From: Ascarosepion bandense
Taxonomy: Eukaryota; Mollusca; Cephalopoda; Sepiida; Sepiidae
Length of the DNA: 64,000 bases
Assembly (NCBI GenBank): GCA_037127315.1
Contig: JBBBDQ010000403.1
Span: 434,001-498,000, forward strand
Reading direction: 5' to 3'
The notes beneath the pieces are model-generated. The model was not told the DNA's origin, did not search any database, and saw only the letters and a list, made by a program, of their open reading frames with translations. This document shows, in pieces, positions 1 through 11,248 of the stretch. How positions within the stretch are numbered: the first letter of the stretch is position 1; every line of letters begins with the position of its first letter. Position numbers and translations under genes: made by a program.

Positions 1-1454
1 TTGTAAATTGAGCGTCTGTAATAGGTCTGCTCCATTCAGTGATAAAAATGCCGGAACCAAAGAGCACCACATGCTCTGAAGTCAGGATAAAACAAATTTT
101 CTTACTTATCTGTAACAAATATGCTTTTACATTTACAATGTGGTTATAGTAGCAAAAATGGTACATAAGAACCTCAGAAGGAAAGGTATTTTTCACTAAA
201 AACTTACAAAAAGAAAAAAAATTAATGATGTATGTATGTGTAAAAAGTTTTAAAAAAATTTACAAATAAAAGATTTCAGTCTGAAATGCATGTAAAAATG
301 TAATAAACTAAATGTGTTTCTTTTTTTATTTTTTTATTTCTGAGAAATGTTAAATGTAATGCTTTTGGAAATTTTATGAAAAGTGCTAATTTGAAACTTT
401 TCCAGATTACAGAGTTTAACACTGAGGAGAAAATCTTCACAATTTAAATCTCCTGTAAGTTATTTTATTTATTTTTTGGCACTTTATTTGAAAAGTTAGC
501 TTAAAATTCTAATAAATGATGGAATCTATATTCTTTGGTTACAAAGAAAAATTTGAACTGTTTGACAGATTTATGTTTAAATTTGAAAACACAACTGATC
601 ATTTGATGCTTACAAGAAAAAAACTTTCACATTAAGTGATGCAGCTCTAAGGCAAAAAAAAAAAAAATGATCCCATGGGTATATGCTTTGATAGGGACAT
701 GAGTGGTCATTTGAACTCTTGCATAAGATTCTGTAAATTAGTTCAGATTTAAGTCATTTTTTACATTTGTGAACAGCTATAAGATTTTCTGCACAATTTT
801 CACATAATACTTGCTTATTCCCATTCTAGTTTTTTTCTTTAGTTTTTGTCTTTGAAATATAAGATATCTTGGTTTGATTCAGAGATGACCTACCTATGGC
901 ATCATTAGATATAGTGCATTCGTACATCCCAGTGATTTTTGTATTTAATATTTTTAAAATTCAGTTGTGAATCCATTGGATAGAAATGAGAAGACATCTG
1001 CTTACTTCAACTTCTAAATCTGTTTTTGCTTTGCGAATAAAAACATGAAGATGCAGAGAAGCATACAAATAAAACTTGTCTAGAAATTCATAATTGAAAA
1101 TGAAATTTGATAAGCTTCTCTTGATCCTAGACAGTTATGACGCAATTGCTTTCTAACCATCATGTCGTGAACATTATCCACAAGTAATAAAATCTGCTTA
1201 GCTAATAGCTACCATTTTGGAATGATGTCAAAAATGCAAACAAATATTTTCAGCTGTGAAATTGGTTCTAAACAAAATAAGGTTGTGAGTAATAGTTCAA
1301 GATTTAATGAATTTAATACAGTTCTCAGTTACTAATTTAACTTCAAAAGTTAAAAGTTTGATAAAATCAAAAGAAATTCAAAAGTTTTATTAAAGAAAAC
1401 AATATTCATTTTTGCTTTTTTCATTCAATCTCTAAACTGTATAAAAAATGGCTG

Positions 1455-1456
<2 letters not shown>
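1..1456. other. AT-rich stretch without recognised features
   Basis: No gene, SINE or LINE end is recognised; only simple A- and T-runs. Confidence 0.4.
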
Positions 1457-1497
<41 letters not shown>

Positions 1498-1501
<4 letters not shown>

Positions 1502-1995
1502 TAGCAGTATAGCCCGGCATTGCTTGAGTGTAATGAAAGCTTCAAAACTAATCCATGGTCTTGGAGCTCAGACTCTTTGGACATTGGCACGAAAGACTAA
1601 AAAGCAATAGTTGTTTCCAGTTAAAGCAAAACCATAGACTGAAAGAAAAATGAATGGATGTAAGTCAAATTTTGATTTCTTGGTATCGATATCAAATTTT
1701 CTGCACTATTGTAAGAACTGCAACCTTGAAACTTCTGAATATTGTTTCTTATGTCTTTATGAGTGTATCAGATTTGATTAAAATTGGACCACTCCTATAA
1801 ACCGATTTTTTTCGATTATCGATTTTCGATATTTATTGGTGGGGGCACCTCAACACAAAACCTAGCTAAGAACACTCGCAGACGCTTATAGTACAATTGT
1901 AAATTTTCAAGACAATCTGTTCAGCTGTTTCGGAGTCTATAGGTAACAGAGACACACACACACACACACACAAAGTTCCATTTATAAATAAGTTT
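1498..1995 (+). repeat. Dispersed ~730-bp family, internally deleted copy
   Basis: Starts with CTAGCAGTATAGCCCGGC after a (TA)n tract and ends near TTTATAAATAAGTTTA. The section between the TCGATATCAAAT and TTTTCTGCACTATTG blocks is deleted, and a (CA)n tract lies near the 3' end. No coding capacity is seen. Confidence 0.8.
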
Positions 1996-2004
1996 ATATA
2001 TATA

Positions 2005-2889
2005 TATCTGAAAGAATGTGAATTTTGAATTTGATTTCTGTGGAACATCTGAATTTGTACATAGAAAAAAAACTTAAAATATAGTTGGCCACGTCTGGTC
2101 TAATTGTTGATTTATTGATCTTCACTTTGACAATGCCAATGTGAGTTGGTGAAAATTTTTAGTTTCTTTTCATTCAAATTATTGAAAAGTCATGAATTGT
2201 AGCCTGTTGCACTTGTTTGTTAAAATAGTTTGTAGATTTCTCAAAATAAAAAATATTTGCCTTCAAAATTGTATAAATAACTTGAACTTGATTTAATCTC
2301 TTTTATCTATATTAAATTATTTCAGAAATCTTGGTCGTTGAAAACAACATTTTATTGGAAGGGTTTTAATCTGTTATATTTTGCATCCAATGTTCAGCAA
2401 TTGCCTTCTCTTCCGAACTATGGTTGAATTCCTTGCATTCACTTATGCACAAATACCCTTGGTTTTGAGTTAAATAATAGGACAGATTGGGTTCTATAGC
2501 TTTGGATGGCAACCTACTTCAGGATAATCTTCTGCCCAGTCAGTCAGTCTAAATAGACATGATCGCCCAAGCATGTATTACATATGGCACTTAACTTCTC
2601 TTCAAAATAAATCTCCACTAATTTAGATTATCTCCCTTGTATTATTTTTGACAAATTTGCAAAACTATTTTTCAATGACAATTACTTTAGTTTTAGAATT
2701 AATATAGATTTATCTCTATTTTATTACAACTGTTTTTGAAGAGTAAATTTAATTTGCTCGAAATGTTAATTTGTTAAATTTATTTATCCGGAATTATTTC
2801 TATATTTGAATTTCTTTTATTAGTCTTTTTTTTTTTTTTTTTTTTTTTTTTTGCTTAAGTAAAAGATGCATACATGGAAAGAAATCTAA
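2005..2889 (+). repeat. Left arm of a widely spaced inverted repeat
   Basis: The sequence from CTGAAAGAATGTGAAT through a partial tRNA-SINE (about 2400-2600) and a T-run (2826-2852) to AAGATGCATACATGG is found in reverse complement at about 6637-7803. Arms match closely apart from indels and the T-run length. The spacer is about 3.7 kb. No coding capacity is visible in the arm; it could be two copies of an unknown repeat in opposite orientation or a local inverted duplication. Confidence 0.85.
2400..2600 (+). mobile_element. tRNA-derived SINE fragment within the left inverted-repeat arm
   Basis: Contains CATTCACTTATGCACAAATA, GGTTCTATAGC and CCCAGTCAGTCAG blocks of the SINE. It lacks the tRNA-like head and has a deletion in the GGTATTAATCC region. 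The corresponding SINE in the right arm at 6915-7150 is longer, so this copy has lost sequence since the arms formed. Confidence 0.7.
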
Positions 2890-2935
2890 ATCTCTGTCAC
2901 AATTCATATTTGTTGGAAACTTGAAAATATTATTC

Positions 2936-3281
2936 ACTAGCAGTATAGCCTGGCATTGCTGGGGTGTAATGAAAGCTTTAAAACTAATCCATGGTCCTGG
3001 AGCTCAGATTCTTTGGACGTTGGCACGAAAGACTAAAAAGCAATAGTTGTTTCCAGTTAAAGCGAAACTGTAGACTGAAAAAAAATGAATGGATGTAAGT
3101 CAAATTTTGATTTCCTGGTATCGATATCAAATAAGTTTTTTTCGTTGTAAACTGAATTTTGAATTTCCTCTGAGTAAATGATATCATGGCTGAGACTAAG
3201 ATCTACAATTATACCTACTTAGAACCAAACCCGAAACTAAAACAAAAGGGCTGCAAAAAATACAGATATACAGGCAGATAG

Positions 3282-3322
<41 letters not shown>

Positions 3323-3651
3323 TCTTGCTTTTATATATATATATATTATCGATTTTCTGCACTATTGTAAGAACTGCAACCTTGAAACTTCTGAATATCG
3401 TTTCTTATGTTTTTGTCTATGAGTGTATCAAATTTGATTAAAATCAGACCACTCCTTCTATAACCCGATTTTTTCGATTATTGATTTTCGATATTTATCG
3501 GCGGTACCTCGACACAAAACCTAGCTAAGAACACTTGCAGATGCTTATAGTACAACTGTGTAAATTTTCAAGAAAATCGGTTCAGCCATTTTGGAGTCTA
3601 TAGGTAAGGAACACACACACAAAGTTCCATTTATAAATAAGTTTAGATTAT
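2936..3651 (+). repeat. Dispersed ~730-bp family, near full-length copy
   Basis: One of the two longest copies. The order is CTAGCAGTATAGCC head, GAAAGACTAAAAAGCAATAG block, (CA)n then (TA)n tracts in the middle, TTCTGCACTATTGTAAG block, GATTTTTTCGATTAT, and an ACCTCGACACAAAACC block ending TTCCATTTATAAATAAG. No obvious inverted termini or poly(A) tail and no long frame. Its class is unknown; possibly a non-autonomous retroelement or a fragment of a larger element. Confidence 0.8.
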
Positions 3652-3984
3652 AAAGTTGTTAAACTTAAATATTTAATGATGCAGTTGTAGATTTTGCACA
3701 GATATTGTTGATAGAATTTGCAAGGAGATTATTAAAAATAATTAATCAGGAAACCTAAAGTTTTCATTGGTACTGTGAGTAAAGACAAAAAAATTTAATT
3801 AGAATTTTGACTTCATCCAGTGTCTTAAAAAGTGTAATTTTAATCAACTGGGATATATTGATAATTCAGTTAATTAAATAAAAAAAAAAAAAATAATCTC
3901 AAAAAGCTTTTCTGTCTCAGTATTAACTTTATTAGAATTTAGTCACTAACATTGTGTTTTTATAGCTTGTTTTTTTAAAGCGGA

Positions 3985-4150
3985 TGTGCTGGTGGTGTAA
4001 TGGGTAGGGGCTTGGATATAAAATCAGAGAGCTGAGTTTGAATTCCAGTCAGTTTGTTACACTCAATTATGTGCAAATACTATTTGGAAAGGTGTGAATT
4101 TATCTCCTCCTCTTAACTATGGGAAAAATAGTAGGACTTGAAAAAATCAT
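3985..4150 (+). mobile_element. tRNA-derived SINE, diverged copy
   Basis: A tRNA-like head (GGATGTGCTGGTGGTGTAAT) with a B-box-like GAGTTTGAATTCC is followed by a body resembling GTGCAAATACT and GGAAAGGTGTGAATTTAT. It lacks the long 3' body of the commoner SINE and matches the diverged copy at 53800-53930. Confidence 0.6.
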
Positions 4151-4605
4151 TGTTATTATCAAAAAATTAATATAATATTCACCTGTGAAAGAAAAATTAT
4201 TCTTACAATATATGTTTTGGCTAACCCAAAATGGATTAAGACAAAAAAAACAAAACAAAAAAACAATCAGTCTGTGATTTTAATAAGCTTGTAAGTATTT
4301 TGTAAAATTTTAACTAAATACTAGATTATTGGGTTGGTGGTAGGTAAACAAATATTGTCTTTAAATTTCATTAGATTAACTATGCAAAATTGCAAAGAAT
4401 AGCATTTCATTAGGTTAACTATGCAAAATTGCAAAGAAGTGTTCTTTTTAATGGGGGGGTAAGAAATTTGTGATTAGTCGAGACTGGTCAGGAAGCACAA
4501 ATAATTACCATATTTCAAGGCCTACCAAAGCCAATCTAATCTTTTTTTCTAATTTTCTTTTTTGACAGATAACTCAGATAATGCAAATTTTTATTTATTT
4601 TTTTT

Positions 4606-4974
4606 TTATCATTTCACCTCGAACAAGGCAATAAAGTCACCGATGCAGAGGGTTACTGAGTGTGAGATAATATAAAAAAAAAACCTATTAAGGAGAGGGA
4701 ACAATAAAAGAGCAATTAAGAAAACAGAAGATAATGTTTGATATTGAATTTAAACTTTTGAAGATGAAAATTGACAGGAAAGTAAGAAGCCAGAAGAGTT
4801 CCACAAGAGGGAAGTGCAAGAGAAGAAGCTATTAGCATAGAACTTATGGTTACATTTAGTCATTTCTACTGTAAAATTAAATTCATAAAGTCTAGGTACT
4901 ATAAAGAAAAGTTCATCTGATCAATTACCATGAAACTATTTATAGAAAAGGCACAGGGAAGTTATGTTACACTG
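4606..4974 (-). pseudogene. Non-LTR retrotransposon 3' end, decayed
   Basis: A T-run followed by ATTTCACCTCGAACAAGGC is the reverse complement of the LINE 3' end (GCCTTGCTCGGGGTGAAAT plus A-run). Upstream in the element, the CAGAAGAGTTCCACAAGAGG block corresponds to the RLWNSLP-coding region but the frame is broken. Confidence 0.7.
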
Positions 4975-5695
4975 TTAAGGTAAGACTTTGTTTTATCAAT
5001 TGTGATAATTATGAATACAATTCATACTTAATTACATTTTGATAATAAGCCTTTGGGGCTGATAGGAGCCATATTAGCAATAGTCAATAATTACCTAATT
5101 AATAGTTGTATTTAATTAAGAATCAATTATTGATCAAAAAACAAAAAGTGTTTCTCTTAATCAATCTGAAAATGCTTATAACCTTTACAAAAAATATTCA
5201 TCAATGAGGAAAAAAATTAAAGTTAAGAAATAATAAATGTGATTCAGCAAAAGAATTTTTATGCATTTTTGTAAGTTAAAAGGTATTAAACAATTTCTAT
5301 AAGATTTTAATCTAACAGCATTAATATCAATGCAGAAGAAAATTGTAACCCTTCACTATGCAGCATAAAATAAACTCATTTTATATCATTAAATATTTTG
5401 GTTTTATAAAAGTTCTTTGTTTAAAATAATTTTTGTGTATCTGGTTATGACATCATCCATATCAGAAACATGGAAAGTTTGGATTCACGTCAAGTATAAA
5501 AAATACATTTACAGTTTGAAAGTTCTGAGGTGTTGTCCACATCCAATCTTCATGAATTTGTGTGGAGTCAGCAGTGTAAAAACAGTCACAGGTTTTCAGC
5601 ATTTATTTGCTTTGTAGTCCATCATTACTGGTTGTAATAATGTTTTTAATAAACATATTTACTTTGGTTTTAATGATTTAATGCCAATTAAGCAA
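4975..5695. other. AT-rich stretch without recognised features
   Basis: A 66-codon frame at 5417 has no family features. Nothing else seen. Confidence 0.4.
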
Positions 5696-6189
5696 AGCAT
5701 TACTGTACAAGGCCCAAGAACCACACGAGGTAGTGATACAGAGTAAGAGGCATAGGCTCTGGGGAAGACCTGAACAGGTTAAAATTGTAGTGGGTCCTGG
5801 GCATGGCAGCAAGGCCTCTGATTGAGGGGGTTGTGAGGAGCATGGAACCACCTCTTAATTGCTGTTATTCCCAGGTCAACTCTGACCCGGTGTGGTAGCA
5901 CCTGTTAGGATCCCAGCTATGGGCAAATAGTTAACCCCCAAACTGGGTTCAAAACATTATGAAAGTATAAAAATAGACTTTTATAAATAAATATATATAT
6001 ATATATATATAAAAATAAACTTTTATAGAAAAATATACATTTTTGAAAGAAAAAATTATTCTCAGCAAGACATTTTTGAATACAAAACTAGAGTACATTT
6101 TCAGTTTTCTAAAATAAAAACAAAATATTTTTGTTAAAATCTGACTAAATCAACCTTCTCACTATAACTGAACATTAAAAAAAAACCCC

Positions 6190-6250
6190 TTAAAACTCCA
6201 CCTTTTTGGCATTAAATAATCGACTGAGGTTGATGTGCCGTTAAACAAAC
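6190..6250 (+). mobile_element. SINE 3' tail motif, isolated
   Basis: Contains GGCATTAAATAATCGAC and GAGGTTGATGTGCCGTTAAA, the same tail found at 42815-42850, 44238-44275 and 56683-56725. The sequence just upstream is AT-rich with A-runs and no clear SINE head. Confidence 0.5.
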
Positions 6251-6259
6251 ATCAAACCC

Positions 6260-6640
6260 AAAATGGTAGTGATTGGGGAAGTATCCTCTTGGGAGTTAGT
6301 TCCACAAAGCAGCAGTTTGTGGGAAGAAGCTGCTTAAGTTGAATTTATATCTCATTAATGGTATACAAAGGACATGAGGGTAGTTTGTTACAATGTTCAT
6401 GGCTGTGAAGATTAGCACTGGTTGGACGAAGGAATGTAGTTCATCTGAATATTTTCCATGGAAATAGTGATAGAGCAGCAAGAAGTTTGAAATGTTTCAT
6501 CTGTGAGGAAAGGGGTTGTAGGGTGGGAAAAAATTTGCCATCCACAAGGATGCTGAGATGTTTTCAATCTCTGCCAAAACTGGAAAGTGAAGTCAGGGTG
6601 AAGACAGTGATATTTTGGAAACATAAAAATCTTTAGATTT
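6260..6640 (-). pseudogene. Non-LTR retrotransposon ORF2 C-terminal relic, second LINE subfamily
   Basis: Minus-strand translation gives YHYFHGKYSDELHSFVQP, then NYPHVLCIP and SSFFPQTAALWN. This is the usual sequence of blocks at the C-terminus of Jockey/CR1-like elements. Two overlapping frames are needed to read it, so a frameshift is present. It abuts the right arm of the inverted repeat. Confidence 0.65.
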
Positions 6641-6914
6641 CTTTCCTTGTATGCATCTTTTACTTAAGCAAAAAAAAAGACTAATAAAAGAAATTCAAAT
6701 CTAGAAATAATTCAGGATAAATAAATTTAAAAATTAACATTTTGAGCAAATTAAATTTACTCTTCAAAAACAATTGTAACAAAATAGAGATAAATCTATA
6801 TTAATTCGAAAACCAAAGTAATTGTCACTGAAAAATACTTGTGTAAATTTATCATTAAAAATAATACAAGGGAGATAATCTAAATTAGTGGAGATATTTA
6901 TTTTGAAGAGAAGT

Positions 6915-7150
6915 CATTCAGTTAAGTGCCATATGTGATACATGCTTGGGCAATCATGTTTCTTTAGATACATGACTGATTGGGCAGAAGATTATTCCAC
7001 AGTAGGTTGCCATTGCTTTCTGTGGTAGATTGGTTGCCTACCAAGGCTATAGAACCCAGTCTGTCCTGCTATTTAACCCATAACTGGAAGGAAGAGACGG
7101 ATTAATACCTTTCCCAAGTGCATAAGTGAATGCAAGGAATTCAACCATAG
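6915..7150 (-). mobile_element. tRNA-derived SINE fragment within the right inverted-repeat arm
   Basis: Reverse-strand SINE from CAGTTAAGTGCCATATG to GAATGCAAGGAATTCAACC. The tRNA-like head is absent, and the boundaries match those of the shared arm sequence. Confidence 0.75.
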
Positions 7151-7518
7151 TTCGGAAGAGAAGGCAATTGCTGAACATTGGATGCAAAATATAACAGATT
7201 AAAACCCTTCCAATAAAATGTTGTTTTCAACGACCAAGATTTCTGAAATAATTTAATATAGATAAAAGAGATTAAATCAAGTTCAAGTTATTTATACAAT
7301 TTTGAAGGCAAATATTTTTTATTTTGAGAAATCTACAAACTATTTTAACAAACAAGTGCAACAGGCTACAATTCATGACTTTTCAATAATTTGAATAAAA
7401 AGAAACTTAAAAGTTTTCACCAACTCACATTGGCATTGTCAAAGTGAAGATCAATAAATCAACAATTAGACCAGACGTGGCCAACTATATTTTAAGTTTT
7501 TTTTCTATGTACAAATTC

Positions 7519-7746
7519 GGTATTTACTTTCGCGCAAATACCCTTGGGAAAGGTATTAATCCGTCTCTTCCTTCCAGTTATGGGTTAAATAGCAGGACAG
7601 ACTGGGTTCTATAGCCTTGGTAGGCAACCAGTCTACCGCAGAAAGCAATGGCAACCTACTGCGGGATAACCTTCTGCCCAGTCAGTCATGTCTCTTTCGA
7701 GACACGATCGCCCAAGCGTGTATCACGTATGGCACTTAACTGACTG
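7519..7746 (+). mobile_element. 5'-truncated tRNA-derived SINE with 8-bp target duplication
   Basis: The body and 3' part of the common SINE (block order CGCAAATACCCTTGGG, ATTAATCCGTCTCTTCC, GGTTCTATAGCC, GCAATGGCAACCTACTG, CCCAGTCAGTCATGTC, GGCACTTAACTGACTGA) are present, while the tRNA-like promoter head is missing. Exact ACAAATTC duplications lie at 7511-7518 and 7747-7754. It has no poly(A) tail; the SINE ends in a GACTGAC repeat. Confidence 0.85.
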
Positions 7747-8849
7747 ACAAATTCAGATGTTCCACAGAAATCATCAATTCAAGATTCACATTCTTTCAGA
7801 AATATTCATTTATATATATGGAAGCAATATTCCATTTTCAGCCTGGTCTGGCTCTTGTAAAAGCGAAGGATTGTAGAAGTTAGGTACTTACTGAAGCAGT
7901 ACAGGTAACCGACCATTTTTCCAGCATCTTTAGTGATCGCACGTATGAGTTCCACTTAAGGGTCTGGGTTAAGCTTAATTCTCAATAGGTACTCAAGTCT
8001 TAAGGCCCGAAAAGGACAACATTTGAAAGGCAAAAATTCTGGGTTCATTTGATGATGTCACTTGCTTGGTTTTTGAGGCATTGAATTTTTCCAGCAAGTT
8101 TTTCCTCTGCTTTTATACATCTCTGTTTTCTGATCAATATGAAATGACTGATTCATTGTATTAGGTATAGTAATTAATTAGCTAATTATTGACTATCACT
8201 AACAAATTCTTTGCTAAAAATATTTTTGATATTAAAATAGGCTGGTCTGCTCATGAAAATAATGAAAACATTTTTGGAAATTTTTCTATATTTGTATTCT
8301 TTAGATCTTAGACTGTGACACTTGTCAGAATCGGGGAAAAAAATGTTTTATTATTTTAGAAGTAGGTTTTATTTATAATATCAAAACAGTGTAAAATCGA
8401 TCCCTGACTTTTGAGAGAGTTATTGACCTTTGCAGTTTGTGTACAAATGTCAAGTTTGAAACTGTGCTTACATTATTAATATATTTATAAAAACAAATTT
8501 TTTTTTTAATTCTACAGAAAAATTCCTTTCAAGTAAAAAAACAAATGACTATAAACATTTTTAATTTTTTTTTACAAAATGATTTTTTGTCATCAAATTT
8601 TTGCCATAATAGATATTGACATTTTGAAAGTGATGCCACTTTTTAATTAAGGTTTGTTACTTATACTTTTGTTATTTACATAACAAAAGTATTAAAAAAA
8701 TATACGGATAGCTATGACATAAGCACCTTTCTATCATCTCTTCTTGTGTTAATATTGTAAAGATGAAATGACTTAATCACAAAGTTTTTGTGGTTTTCAT
8801 TTATGAAAACAATATCTTTAGATTCTTCAACCAAATAGTTTTTTTGCAT

Positions 8850-9477
8850 TGAATACTGCCGTCACATCTGGTCGGGTGCCCCTGCAATTCATCTTGGGGT
8901 TCTTGATAAAATCCAACAAAGAATCTGCAATGTAATTGATCCTGACCTGGTAGCTCAACTCCAGTCACTTTCTCACCGATGTAATGTGGCTTCCCTCTCT
9001 CTCTTCTACAAATACATTCATGGCTGCTGCCTCGATAAGCTTAGCTTCCTGATGCTCCATTTGCATAAATTTATTCTAGCTACTAGACTAGCAGCTAGGT
9101 CCCACCCCTTTACAGTGAAACCGATTAAATCTAACCACAACTTCTACTCCAACAGCTTCTTTTCTCGCACTTCCTGCCTGTGAAATTCCCTTCTGTAGAC
9201 CTGCTTCCCTGACAGCTACAATCTCCAAGAATTTAAATGCAATGTCAATTGCCTTCTCTTATCTCCTTTCCCTGACATCCCTTGTATCATGTTCTCCTCC
9301 CTTTCCACTCTACTCTCATGCAGCTCTCTTCACACCAATGTTCTCATTTTTTTCTTATACATTATCTGACACCCCTTTTAACTTGTCCCTTTTTCTCATT
9401 ACTCACCTCTGATGTAACCCCTGTGCACCAATGGCAGTACAGCCTTGCTTGGGGTGAAATGATTATAAAAAAAAGTA
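8850..9477 (+). pseudogene. Non-LTR retrotransposon ORF2 C-terminus plus 3' UTR
   Basis: The sequence runs from the EYCRHIWSG-like block (TTGAATACTGCCGTCACATC) through FYKYIHGCCLDKLSF, RLAARSHPFTVKPIKSN and a stop-interrupted SLLWTCFPDSYN block. It ends with the LINE 3' end CCTTGCTTGGGGTGAAATG and a short A-tail. It is 5' truncated and has a stop within the conserved LWNSLP region (TGTGAAATTC). Confidence 0.75.
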
Positions 9478-9789
9478 CTTAATTAAACTGATCTGAACAA
9501 AAGCCACAATAAGTTTATCAGAATCTTTTATTGATTTTTTTTCAAGAGTAGGCATCTTGTTTAATATGTCAAATTCTGATTGATTTACATTTAACTTTGT
9601 GTAATTTAACCTATTGCACTTGACTTGGTTTCAAGAATACAATGCTCTGACTTGTAATCAACAAAAAGAATGACACAAAATAAATGAAAGTACTAACAAG
9701 TAAAATACTGTAGAGTTAGACATCTGAAAAAATTAGAGTATATGCTAGGCTTGAAGGATCCCTTTAGTAGGCCTAGCATAGAAACAATA

Positions 9790-10225
9790 TAGGAACTGCT
9801 AATAAAGAAAAACATGTCTTCAAGAGCAGTAGCAGCTTTAACAGAAGAGAAGCTTCAGTGAGTGCAGTCAAGCATAACAAGCGGCAACAACCCTTATCAG
9901 CAGTCAAATTAGGTTTAAGGCTCTAAGTTTTTTATACAAAAGGCCAGTACAGAACAATGGCATAGTGAATTAAAGTGTTAATTTGTCAATTTGGTAACAG
10001 CAATCCCTGGCTTGAGGAATATGTACTCAGCAATAACTGAACAAATTAAGACCTATTTTAGATATTTCTAGACATAGGAAATGGAAAGAGAACAATCTAT
10101 CCTTGTAGATTAGACAAAAGCTTCAGACAAAATTGACTGTAGGTTATCAGGATTGATGTAAACTTGATGACGGCTGGAGGTCATAACTGCCAAAATATTG
10201 TGATAACAACAATGGTCTGCATGCA
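9790..10225 (-). repeat. Dispersed tRNA-like repeat (AGTGGATTAAAG family), copy
   Basis: Shares blocks with 29190-29450, 31590-31850, 33000-33070 and 35960-36330. Blocks include GACGGCTGGAGGTCATAAC, TAACAACAATGGTCTGCATG, and a tRNA-like segment AATGGCATAGTGAATTAAAG with a degenerate B box. Its class is uncertain; the tRNA-like segment suggests a SINE joined to another body. Confidence 0.5.
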
Positions 10226-10297
10226 AATGATGTATATACGTAAGTATAGTGCAAGTTTTTATGATCAGTTTTTTCATGCAAAAAATAGTTATAATAT

Positions 10298-10650
10298 ACT
10301 AGCAGTATAGCCCGGCATTGCTCTGTAATGAAAGCTTTAAAACTAATCCATGGTCCTGGAGCTCAGACTCTTTGGACGTTGGCACAAAAGACTAAAAAGC
10401 AGTAGTTGTTTCCAGTTAAAGCAAAACCATAGACTGAAATAAAAATGAATGGATGTAAGTCAAATTTTGATTTCCTGGTATTGATATCAAATAAATTTTT
10501 TTCGCCATAAACTGAATTTTGAAGGCTAGATAAGTCCTTTGAGTAAATGGTATCATGGCTGAGATTAAGAACTACAATTATACCCACTTAGACCAAACCT
10601 GAAGCAAAAACTAAAATAAAAGAGCTGAAAAAAATACAGGCAGATAAACA

Positions 10651-10694
<44 letters not shown>

Positions 10695-10699
10695 TCTTG

Positions 10700-10747
<48 letters not shown>

Positions 10748-11050
10748 CAATTTTCTGCACTATTGTAAGAACTGCAACCTTGAAACATTTGAATATCGTT
10801 TCTTATGTCTTTGTCTATAAGTGTATCAACTTTGATTAAAATCGGACCGCTCCTTCTATAACCCGATTTTTTTCGATTATCGATTTTGGATATTTATCAG
10901 GGGTACCTCGACACAAAACATAGCTAAGAACACTCGCACACGCTTATAGTACAACTGTGTAAATTTTCAAGAAAATCGGTTCAGCTGTTTCGGAGTCTAT
11001 AGGTAATGGACGCACACAGAGACAAAGTTTCATTTATTATATAAGTTTAG
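10298..11050 (+). repeat. Dispersed ~730-bp family, near full-length copy
   Basis: Same block order as the 2936 copy, with expanded central (CA)n (about 10652-10690) and (TA)n (about 10703-10744) tracts. The CGGG following the head is missing, giving GGCATTGCTCTGTAATG. Confidence 0.8.
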
Positions 11051-11248
11051 ATTTTATCATATATGTGGGTGTGCTGGAAAGTTTATAGGCTGACTATGAA
11101 GGGAGTGACGCTAGAGCTTTGATATCTTGCATGCATTAATTTCTCTTAATTACTATTGTAATAACTGCACTGTTTCTTTCCCGATAAACTGACATTTAAC
11201 TGTTCAAAGAAGACTTAAAAAAATAACTAGTTGCAAAGTCTTTTGAAA

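Larger units (their letters stand above)
6637..7803 (-). repeat. Right arm of the widely spaced inverted repeat, interrupted by a SINE
   Basis: Reverse complement of the 2005-2889 arm. The arm is continuous except for a SINE at 7519-7746 flanked by the 8-bp duplication ACAAATTC, which is absent from the left arm. That insertion therefore post-dates the duplication. The arm also keeps the older shared SINE (about 6915-7150), here more complete than in the left arm. Confidence 0.85.
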
